From positions 1,841,231 through 1,905,230 of the forward strand of contig OX419346.1 of assembly GCA_948470475.1 (NCBI GenBank): a DNA stretch of 64,000 nt, written 5' to 3'. Positions 55,629 through 64,000 of this stretch are shown here, piece by piece (within the stretch, counting starts at the first letter, position 1; the number at the start of each line of letters is the position of its first letter). The notes under the pieces were generated by a model. The model was not told the origin of the DNA and ran no database searches. It was given only the letters and a program-made list of their open reading frames with translations. The DNA comes from Galaxea fascicularis. Taxonomy: Eukaryota > Cnidaria > Anthozoa > Scleractinia > Euphylliidae. Position numbers and translations under genes: made by a program.

Positions 55629-57452
55629 TCACTCTTGCCTAAAAACCGCGAAGTTCCCTCCTCTGGACGTAACGTTTCCTTCCGCCGGTAAAGGTTTGTA
55701 ATTTCCAAAACAGCATGAATCAAATCTCCTTGGCTGGTCACAACACGTCAAGTCTTCACAGGGGTCTGAAAAGATTTCCGCGGTATCCTCTGAATCAATT
55801 GTTGACGGTTCTGATATTGAGTCAAATTCAACGGGTGCCTCAAATGAAGGCGTGAGAGGTCGATCCAGGACTTCATCTTCATCGACGTTTCCAAAGATGT
55901 GTGGCAGCTCCCTTGCGATGGAACACGAGAACGGAAACTCGTCTGAAAGAGACTTGCGCGCTGCACCAGAGACCTCAAACTGGATGCCAGATGGTACTGC
56001 TACAGGATCTCTCGCGGGCATGGTGCCGTAAGCGGCCGGATAATATGAGCCTACTGTCTGCATACTGTTGGGCTCTGGGTACTGCTGGGTGATTTTGCGC
56101 GCTGGAATGGGGTATGCTGAATAAAAGTATTGACGCGGTGAGTCCGAAGTCTGTGGAGCTCTGATCGGGTGAGGTGTAGACGAAAACCATTGTGGCGGTA
56201 TTGAGGAGAACTCTGCAGATCGATTCACGCTACTTCGACTTTGAATGGACCCGGGACTCGAGCTAGGCAGGGCTGGGCGGAATCTTGGCAGCATAACGGC
56301 TGCTTTCTCTTGCTGTTTCCTCCACTTTTGACGGCGATTAGAAAACCAGTTCTAGAAGATGAAAAAAGTGCATATGAGACACGTTGTCTCCACGAGGGAA
56401 ACTTCTGCTAGTCTAATAATATTTAGGAAAAGATCTTTCGAAATCCACTATGTCACGGAGTTGTGAATTTTGGCGTTGTAGTTCCGACCGCTCCATGAAA
56501 ATTAATGAAACACAACCTCAGGAAATTTGAGTGCCGACGATAAAGGAAAGTATTAAGGACTCTTTAATGATCGTCATAAACTCAGGAACGACGAAATCGA
56601 GGGCTTGCGATCAACTAAGCGACGTTTTGGTAAAAAAAAATTCCTAAACAGAAGAAAGGTCTGTTGAAGCCATACCGTTACTTTACTCAGAGGGACTTCA
56701 ATTTCTTCCGCCAGCTCAGCTTTCTCGTCTTTGTCTGGAAACTTCTTCCTCTCGAACAGTGCTTCTAGTTTAGATCTCTGGTGAGGGGTGAAGATCATTC
56801 TGCCTGAATCAGGTTTCGGTCGAAGGAAATCTGAAATCAAACGAACAAAGTTACATTAACAAACGAGCTTCACCTCGAATCAAACATTTCCACAAGCATG
56901 CCCGCGTATTCTTGTCAGAATGTGTGCAAACTTTCATTAACATCGTACATTAGATGAAATTTTAAGGCAACTTTACACGCAGAGATAAACCAATTTCTTT
57001 GGTGCGAGTCACGACGCAAAGGAATTCATCTTGAAAACGCCTGGGTTGAAAATGATTGGATCTCAGACTTAACTAGAAGGCGCAGTGCTACGGCTAGTTT
57101 TGCTTGCCTGTATTCGCCGTGTGTGTTCTCACAATCAAATCACGAACTACGAAGAGAATTGTATGTAGAAATTCATCGCAAGAATACTTTCACAATCACG
57201 ATACTCAAGTTACATGCCATCACCTGTCAATCACAAATATCAGATTAAAAACATATGCTTACCAAGACAGTAACTCAACACGGAAGGATCGCTCTCCCCG
57301 AAGTCCAATCGACGGCCTTTCTTCTTTTTCCATGCTGGCCCTCGGATAACTTCGTTTCCCATACGGATGATTCTAGTCTCCTGGAAGTTCAATTTTCGCT
57401 TCACGGATTCGACAGAAAGCACCGCGGTCGAGACAAATCCTGAACTAGCCAT
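55629..57452 (-). CDS. PRD-like homeobox gene 3 (Ser50)
   Basis: 355 aa from exons 57452-57263, 56830-56676 and 56351-55629. Homeodomain about 70-129: RMIFTPHQRSKLEALF, PLSKVT, then NWFSNRRQKWRK, with R5, F8, L16, F20, W48, F49, S50, N51, R53. Intron between codons 46 and 47, as in paired-class genes. Ser50 is typical of Pax homeodomains, but no paired domain is encoded. The N-terminus has a basic patch (WKKKKGRR, about 41-48). The C-terminal 225 residues are Pro/Ser/Tyr-rich, then acidic (EDEVLDRPLTPSFEAP), likely an effector region. Not a paralogue of the tandem pair. Orthology group unassigned; likely a DNA-binding transcription factor. Confidence 0.87.
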
Positions 57453-59040
57453 ACCGAAAGGTTTAGAGTTTCACGCTGTGAACAGTTCCTCAAACTGACA
57501 AAGTGAAGCGAGTTACTTTATTTATATGTTTAGGGCGACTCGTGTTGTTTATAATTCTATTGTTCACAATTCAAAGGATTTGAATAGAACTTGGAGTTAT
57601 TGTTTACAGTTGACCAGTTCAGCTACAAATAGAAACATCTCACCTTGTCATTGGCTGAGAAGTGAATTGAAGAAAACAATAAAATGTCTCACTTCATTTT
57701 TATCAAATCAATTTGATTATTTTATGTTTAGGTGATAAAAAAAAAACTAATTCGTGTCTTGTGCCAAATTATTAAAACACAGTTAGATGCGTGTTGCAAG
57801 TTCAAGATGCTCACTGTTTTTCATTGAGAATATTCAAGTGCGTATTGATGTAAAATCACTTAAATCGAAGGCGTTAGAAAGGGACGTGAACTCCGAAGAA
57901 CATTGGGCATACGAGAGCGCGAAGGGCTCTCTTTCTCCTAACACGCGAGAGCGCGCGCCTAAATTTCCCCTCTCTCTCCCCTTCGAACGCCTTCCACCCA
58001 GGAGATTGCATTTACAGCTATGCACGTTTAACATTTTGTACAGGAGGAGGTCCTCTCTTCCATGTACTTTCAGAAAGGAATTCTCTTTGACACATTTCAT
58101 CTCGTTTTCTTTAATAAACAACGCAAAGACGCCACTCAGTCAATCATCAGTGACCCAGCTCGGTTCGAGTGATTTTTCAAGGAAACTGTCGTGTGAACTA
58201 TTGTGGGAAAAAAAATTCGAGATGTTGTACGCTTATTAAAACCCAGAAAATCACTCAACTTTTTTAGGCGAGAAACAGTTTTCCTCGGTACCGCAGAGTT
58301 GAAAAAATATCACACCTCACACCACATTGTATCAGATTTTATAACAATAGGTTACCTCCTGTTAAAAAAGGTCACACCTCCGTCAAATTAGAGTTGCACT
58401 AAATTAGCTAACCCATGAGTAAGTTTGGAAAATGAGTCCAATTAAAGCTGGAGATAGTGGTGATTGAGGAAGTCAACTTTTTCACTTCAGTCGAGTGTAA
58501 CATACGCGATGCAACAGTTCGAGATGTTAAATCTAGTCTGGTCTCGAAGTCGAAATACGACTTGTGACAGCTTTTCGCGGAGGCTGTTAACATGTAACAT
58601 TCAGTTTAATACATAGCTTTATGGTTTTTACCAGCTTTACAGTGCCTCATTTTCAGTTTTGTAAATGGAAAACTAAAGTGAGAATCATTATTAATAGAAA
58701 ATTCCATTGTACTCTGTTCGAATATGCAGATTCAAGAGGTGGCGAACATAGGAACAACAGAAGGTGTCACAGACGCTTCGAATGGAACAACTCCGCCCAT
58801 CTCCCAAAATAACAACAATGAAAATAACAAAACAGAAGATCGCAGCAGTTGAACTGAGTTTAACTATCGAGGAACAAAAATTGCCTTTTGTTTTCTTACG
58901 GGATCAGCGCTGCCGAAAGCATCGTGTGATAGATTCTCAGCACTGCTCAGTAACATTAAAGTGTAATACGAATAATAACTTTATTTAAGTCTCAAACTAG
59001 CCGAGCACAGGTGCTCTACTAATTGGGGAGACTGTGAATC
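57453..59040. other. Intergenic upstream of homeobox gene 3
   Basis: No gene seen. 57890-58010 shares a degenerate motif (GCGCGC, then ATTTCCCCTC and CGCCTxCCAC) with 39240-39350, so both are probably copies of one repeat. The frame at 57787-58239 has no domain and cuts across this repeat. Confidence 0.4.
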
Positions 59041-59044
59041 AAAT

Positions 59045-59200
59045 AAACTCTAAATGAACTCAAATCAAATAAACCCTAATCAAATCAAATCAAATGTTGG
59101 CATTTGAGGGAAGAGGTAAACCGCAGTTTCCGAAGAAAAACTAGGAGCAGCGTGGAGAACCAACAAACTATTGTTGGTACCATTGGTGCATTACCCCAAC
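59045..59200 (-). repeat. SINE fragment
   Basis: Truncated copy of the SINE at 47726-47922: AAATCAAATCAAATGTTGGC, AGAAAAAC, GGAGAACCAACAAAC. Confidence 0.7.
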
Positions 59201-59308
59201 GCGTGTTATTTTAAGTAACATTATTAAGTAAGTAACACAGTAAACTTATACTTAACTCAGTTGGTTTATTAAGCTACAGTTTGCTTTAAGAAGCTAAGGA
59301 TGCCGTTA

Positions 59309-59456
59309 GTGCTAAATCGGAGAATAGTATGCCGTTATACCGATGTAGGGGTACAATTCTCCGATTTCGCACTAAAGATTTTGTCCGATTCTACATAGTT
59401 TGCGATTCATAGTTTGCGATTCTCCGATTGTGCTATGCTGTTCTCCGATTTAGCAC
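59309..59456. mobile_element. 148-bp PIF/Harbinger-like MITE
   Basis: Ends GTGCTAAATCGGAGAA and exact complement, flanked by TTA at 59306-59308 and 59457-59459. Two more internal copies of TTCTCCGATT. Confidence 0.8.
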
Positions 59457-59641
59457 TTACAATACACAACTAGTGATGGCGAATAGTTCCTCTAAAGTCT
59501 TTGGTCTCGTAAACTTTTCATTCGATCTCGAAACCTCGACAGTCTACGAGACTTTCGGCTATAGTGCATTTATTTCGGTCTCGAAGTCTCGCATGTTTGG
59601 TTTCGGTCTCGGATTTTCAAACAAGGGTCTCGTCTCGTCTA

Positions 59642-59728
59642 CCCTGGGTGCCAGAGGTTTTTTTTCTCGTTAGGGGCGACAGAACGCTCCTCGCCGCTGG
59701 CGAACGAGAAGACCTCTGGCATCCAGGG
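59642..59728. mobile_element. 87-bp TA-flanked MITE
   Basis: Ends CCCTGGGTGCCAGAGG and complement of CCCTGGATGCCAGAGG, flanked by TA at both sides (59640-59641, 59729-59730), as in Tc1/mariner-type insertion. It has split a GTCTCG-repeat sequence (about 59505-59755). Confidence 0.75.
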
Positions 59729-59759
59729 TACGTCTCGTCGAGTCTCGGATTTTACCACC

Positions 59760-60780
59760 CTTACTATTCGTACTCTACCGCATGATATTTGGTCGCCCTT
59801 TCTCTCTTGGCCCTCATTCCTCCAACATTTTCAATTAAAAGGAAAATGATCAAGTATTGCACCGAGCAGATTGCATCCTACTTCTCACATACCAGCCTGT
59901 TGACTGTCTGCTTGCCGCTGGCCTACAGTTGGCTAACAATTCGCTGCGCCTGGTCTAATCTTGTTGGATGATTGGCATGCAATATGAGTTTTTATAACAC
60001 TAAACTTAAGGCCTCAAGCATAGTTTAGAATGGTTTTATTTAACCCGTGAAACAGTTTTTATTAGACAACAGTAATATTACTTAAAGCGATTTTACTTGA
60101 TAACTTAGTGCAATAGCAACAACTAGCAACTTTTACACTATTTCCTTTGTATTTTGTGTGTATTTGACTATTGTGCTATAAATTAATGCATGCTGTGTAA
60201 CAAAAATTGTTTCAAGTAAAACCACTTCTATAGTCAAATACACAGAATGAATACAATGGATCAATATGTAACAGTAGTTATGTGTAATACTAACATCTAG
60301 CATCTACTTTGTGAGTTAAGTAAAACACTCTAAGAGGGGATACTGAATATATTCACCTCCAAACAGTCTGCCAACCAAACTGTGGCAGATTAAGGTGGTG
60401 GCAGAATGTTTGGTATTATTATATTATCAATATTCAATTACTTAAAAATCTTCACTTTCTATTGCTTTCCATAGCATCTCTCTATGATAGCACACCACTC
60501 TCCAATCAACAATAATATATATAAATGCAATTACAGGCTATTTATTATCTATATATTTCTGAAAAATATAGCTCAAGAATCATGTCAAGCTGGCTAAAAC
60601 AAATTTTGTAATAGAAACAAGTGGAACCTCAAAGGTATCAATAACAAACAAGACTTTTTCAGTGCTTTAGGAAAAAAGGGTGTTCAAGCTAAAAGGGCAT
60701 CTGGAAACCTTCTCTTTCCAGTGCTACTTACACAAGGGATACAAACAATGAAGGTTGGATATTTAAATGAACTTTACAGA
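59760..60780. other. Intergenic repeat-like DNA
   Basis: No gene. 60130-60225 shares CACTATTTCCTTTGTATT and neighbouring words with 16550-16640, so both belong to one uncharacterised repeat family. Confidence 0.4.
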
Positions 60781-60856
60781 TGTAGACCAGCAGCCTCTGT
60801 CAAATTTAATTCGCCCAACACTGACATCTACTTGAGGTTGACTATCAGAGAGGCTG

Positions 60857-61050
60857 ACTGTTAAAAGACGACTGAAAACTTTTCTTTTTAAACGCGCCTA
60901 TTTAAATTCATGACGTTACTTTGGTGTTTTATTACCTAACTATTTTGTCTTACCTTTTGTAGTTCTTACTTTAATTTTAATTTTTTTTTTAAAGTTTGAC
61001 TCTGTAAATAGCACCTTTGGACCTTTGGGAAAGGGCACTCTATAAATGTC

Positions 61051-61094
<44 letters not shown>
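60857..61094 (+). repeat. LINE 3' end with (TTA)n tail
   Basis: 60857-60913 encodes TVKRRLKTFLFKRAYLNS and a stop, the kind of C-terminus found at the end of CR1/L2-type LINE reverse transcriptases. A short UTR and a 44-bp (TTA)n run (61051-61094) follow. The rest of the element is absent (5' truncation). Confidence 0.7.
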
Positions 61095-61436
61095 AATAAC
61101 AGACTGTAAAAGAAATGTGAAGCACAGTATAAACAAAAAAATATATTCCAAAAATAACTCAATAATAAACAAATGTAAAGGACTGATTTCATTGTCTTAA
61201 ACTGTGGTCTATATTAGACCTCTTTTATGAGGCTCTTTGTTGGTTATTTATTATAAAATTGTTGGGGTTCAGTTAAATCCACTACCAGCTTCTTTTGAAG
61301 GGGGAGCAGGTTATAGTCAGTTTATGGCTATTTTCTTACTTTAAGAGAGAAGAACTTGAAAAAGTAAAAAAAAAAAAAATTAAAAAGTTGGCCCAATCCT
61401 TTTTTTGCATACACTCAACCTACAAACTGAACAGCT

Positions 61437-61520
61437 CCGAGTTAGCTTGTCAGCTCAGTTGGTAGAGCACTGTTCCAGTATTGGAGAGGGCATGGGTTGG
61501 ACCCCCACAGAAGAACGAAT
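61437..61520 (+). repeat. tRNA-derived SINE head
   Basis: GTCAGCTCAGTTGGTAGAGC (A-box region) and GGGCATGGGTTGGACCCC (diverged B box). Confidence 0.65.
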
Positions 61521-62149
61521 TCTTTCAGACGCTATTTTCACTACTGTTTCAATCATGTTCATAACAAACTTGATCAATTTTCTGAAGTTGCAATTCATTT
61601 CCATTCTGGCCAACTGTACAGGCTTATTTAGTTTTGGTCAACTGGTAAAGTAATTTCACACCAGACTGAACAAACAATCGCTTTAGCTGTCCAAAGTAAC
61701 GAAATATGTGGCATAGCCCCTTTAACCCTTCATAGTGACCAGCAAGTAAATTCTCGTTGCATTGTTACTACTTGGTTAAGCATAAAATGTATGAGAATAA
61801 ACCAAATGATTGCCAAAGATGGAATAGTCTGATGACTGAACAGATTCTCTCAGCACATACCACCAGACAGATCTGGGTTCTGTGGGGAGAATATTTGTAT
61901 TCGTCCCACATGAGGACTTAAACAGTTAAATGACTACTCAAGTCTTTAAAGGTGATAAGTGCACCCAGTATGCTGTGATAACTTGACAAAGCAACCCAGC
62001 TGACTGTTGCATCAGCATGCACAAATTAGCAACTGATATATTTACAGTAATCAATGTTAATTGGTATGTTGACTGATATATTAACATTTTAACATGTTCA
62101 CTACATAGTTCATGATTACTATTGTCTACAATGAAGATGCAATAATTAT

Positions 62150-63142
62150 TTATGCCACAGGAGAAACCATTGGAATACTGGCATCCTCTCCATCTCTTGT
62201 CACTGAGCATTGATTCTTGTGTCCATCAATTCTGTCTGGTGCAAAATGATTGCTGCATTTATCGCACCTCTTTGGTTTGTTAGGTCCACAGGATTCATAG
62301 ATGTCAAATGAATAGATGGCTGATGCAATTACGTTCTTCCCAATAAAAACCGACACATCTTGATTGTAATTTGTCCACAGGATTATTCTAATAACTCCTA
62401 AGGGTATATTGACGAGAAAAATGTAGGATATTGAGTATAACAGTTGAAAGTTGGCAGAGCGAACCTGACCTTTCACAATAGCACTCAACTCCAGTAATGC
62501 CAGGGTTGGGAGGAAAAAGTTGATGCATGCGAATGCAATTATGGCATGCTCCAAATTCACTGGAAGATTAAGCTTTACATCATCCATGAAAAGAATCTCC
62601 AAGATGTCTATGCTGTCAAGCAGATCAAGTGTTACCCCAGCCGACAGCTTATCAATGTAAACACGCCTGCTAGAATAGGGTTTTGCATCATGATGTGAAT
62701 TCACCAGGAGCAGAAACAGCATTGGTGTGATACACAAGGCAATTTTAAGAATGTTCTGGCCCCACACTTTAGCGTCGCCAAGCTGATCTGCGAACCTTTT
62801 GAAGATCACTGCAACTTCTGGCACTAAAGTAAATAGCACATAAGCCAGCCATGCGATGTAGACATAAGGAATTTCATCAGCGTACTCGTCTGGAGCTTTG
62901 CCGTCTACATTCTCCGTTTCGGCTCGTCTTCGGATCTTCTTCAACTTGGAGAGGAATCTTCTTTTAGCCATGAACATCACACCTATCCAAATGGAGACTA
63001 CAACAACGTCGGTTGCGATAAACCCTAGGTGATTGTAATCTTGGTGTTCCACAAGGTAGAGATCTAAAATGGCGCCTTGAAGGATGAGCAGAATAATGCA
63101 TAATGCTTTACCCACAATCTCGAGGCTCAAACAACACTTCAT
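62150..63142 (-). CDS. TMEM121-like membrane protein with C-terminal C2HC zinc finger
   Basis: 330 aa in one coding exon. I chose ATG 63142 (MKCCLSLEIVG); the frame further upstream starts with a non-ATG codon and runs over a likely splice acceptor (CATTCCTTAAAG). Matches to vertebrate TMEM121 in order: LDLYLVEH, LDLLDSIDILEILF, LALLELSAI, FIGKNVIAS. Six or so hydrophobic helices. The last 40 residues contain CDKCSNHFAPDRIDGHKNQC, a CxxC-x11-H-x3-C pattern close to the zf-C2HC_2 consensus; mammalian TMEM121 has no such finger. Function of the family is poorly known. A 5' non-coding exon probably ends at 63281 (donor AAGAG/GTAAGC). Confidence 0.82.
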   Translation of the reverse strand: MKCCLSLEIVGKALCIILLILQGAILDLYLVEHQDYNHLGFIATDVVVVSIWIGVMFMAKRRFLSKLKKIRRRAETENVDGKAPDEYADEIPYVYIAWLAYVLFTLVPEVAVIFKRFADQLGDAKVWGQNILKIALCITPMLFLLLVNSHHDAKPYSSRRVYIDKLSAGVTLDLLDSIDILEILFMDDVKLNLPVNLEHAIIAFACINFFLPTLALLELSAIVKGQVRSANFQLLYSISYIFLVNIPLGVIRIILWTNYNQDVSVFIGKNVIASAIYSFDIYESCGPNKPKRCDKCSNHFAPDRIDGHKNQCSVTRDGEDASIPMVSPVA

Positions 63143-63280
63143 GACGCTAAAATACCCTTTAAGGAATGAAAACAAAAAAGAGTTGCCTTAAATTAAAGTA
63201 ACACAAGCGTTTGAAACATCACAATATCTTGCTGGATCAAATTTGGGCGGGTCTCAATTCGTCCAGCATAATAAGCTTAC

Positions 63281-63480
63281 CTCTTGATACAGAAAAATCT
63301 TCAGTGTGGAACTTTTCTGCTCATCTCCGCTCTTCTAAATAAAACACATGCAAGAAGTACGCAATCTTTCCCAGAATCATTCGCTGCAAATTAAGTCAAA
63401 AGGACATCATTAAATACGTCGCCATGTTGTATTTTTCTGGGTAATCGAAGGCCGGATAGGTCTGGGTACCAGATTAGTTC
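63281..63480 (-). promoter_or_regulatory. Likely 5' exon and promoter of TMEM121-like gene
   Basis: Donor at 63281/63280 on the minus strand matches the acceptor near 63164. The upstream limit is a guess. Beyond it (63480-64000) I see GC-richer, repeat-like DNA and no gene. Confidence 0.4.
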
Positions 63481-64000
63481 CAAGGCTGGAGGTCACGACG
63501 AGATCCACGACGAGCGGTTTCTTTTCGTCTTCCACTGTGGACAAGAAAATTAAATTGGATGTTACATGAAAAAATACGTCACCATTTTCAAGTTCCCTTC
63601 ATATCTTGAGAGTCTTGTTCTTGATTACAAGGTTTTGGGTGGTTTTGCAGAATTTTATTTTATCCTCAGTGATCAGTGGTTTCACCAATGAACCCATTCT
63701 CGTCCCCACGGCCCTTTTCGCTTCTCTTAGCCGGCGGGGCCTTGGCACGAGAAACAAAGGGCTGTAGGAAGTCCTAGATTTTAGGACTTCCGGTTGCTCT
63801 CACTCTCTCTGTCTCTGTCGCCGTTATTAGGCTCGTCACGTAACGCTCCTTCCCTACTAACGGCTGCTCACTCGAGCTTTGTTCCTCAAACTAACCAATA
63901 AGGAGCAGGCTTCCATTTCCTAGAAACCTGGACCTTGTTGTGTTTTTGGCGGCAAATGTAACGAGAAATATGATTGGTGCAGCTGCTAACAGATACATGC

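Noticed and set aside
57787..58239. 150-codon plus-strand frame
   Set aside because: No recognisable domain; it crosses a degenerate repeat also found at about 39240-39350.

Overview
This is nuclear DNA of an animal, most likely an anthozoan cnidarian (stony coral or close relative). The genes are intron-rich with GT-AG junctions and are clear orthologues of human genes. The DNA is AT-rich and crowded with short inverted-repeat transposons and tRNA-derived SINEs of kinds common in coral genomes. The species cannot be named from the sequence alone. All gene models below are hand-spliced; reading phase was checked across every junction.

Layout. 0.8-8.7 kb, minus: 5' part of a TMBIM4 (lifeguard 4, Bax-inhibitor-1 family) gene running off the left edge; a 5.1 kb intron holds two back-to-back TTAA-flanked elements. 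A 282-bp head-to-head promoter separates it from PPP4R2 (9.0-13.6 kb, plus), the regulatory subunit 2 of protein phosphatase 4. 16.7-21.6 kb, plus: a 533-aa predicted N-myristoylated protein of four tandem ~110-aa repeats that I cannot assign to a named family; its single coding intron hosts a 2-kb mobile element carrying eight copies of GTTACGGACGTTAC around a basic ORF. 23.6-30.0 kb, plus: a tandem pair of PRD-type homeobox genes with eh1 repressor motifs, a shared novel C-terminus, and conserved blocks upstream of their TATA boxes. 31.0-31.9 kb, plus: a single-exon class A GPCR. 33.2-54.7 kb, minus: a complete 33-exon DCAF1/VprBP gene (1361 aa), the substrate receptor of CRL4 ubiquitin ligase; its introns hold many repeats, including a hammerhead-ribozyme fold and a 65-bp perfect palindrome. 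55.6-57.5 kb, minus: a third, unrelated PRD-like homeobox gene (Ser50). 57.5-62.1 kb: repeats only. 62.1-63.1 kb, minus: a TMEM121-like membrane protein with an added C-terminal C2HC zinc finger.

The genes form no operon or single pathway. Points of most interest are the homeobox pair with conserved promoter blocks, the GTTACGGACGTTAC element, the hammerhead fold inside nested inverted repeats, the TMEM121-zinc-finger architecture, and the four-repeat protein.
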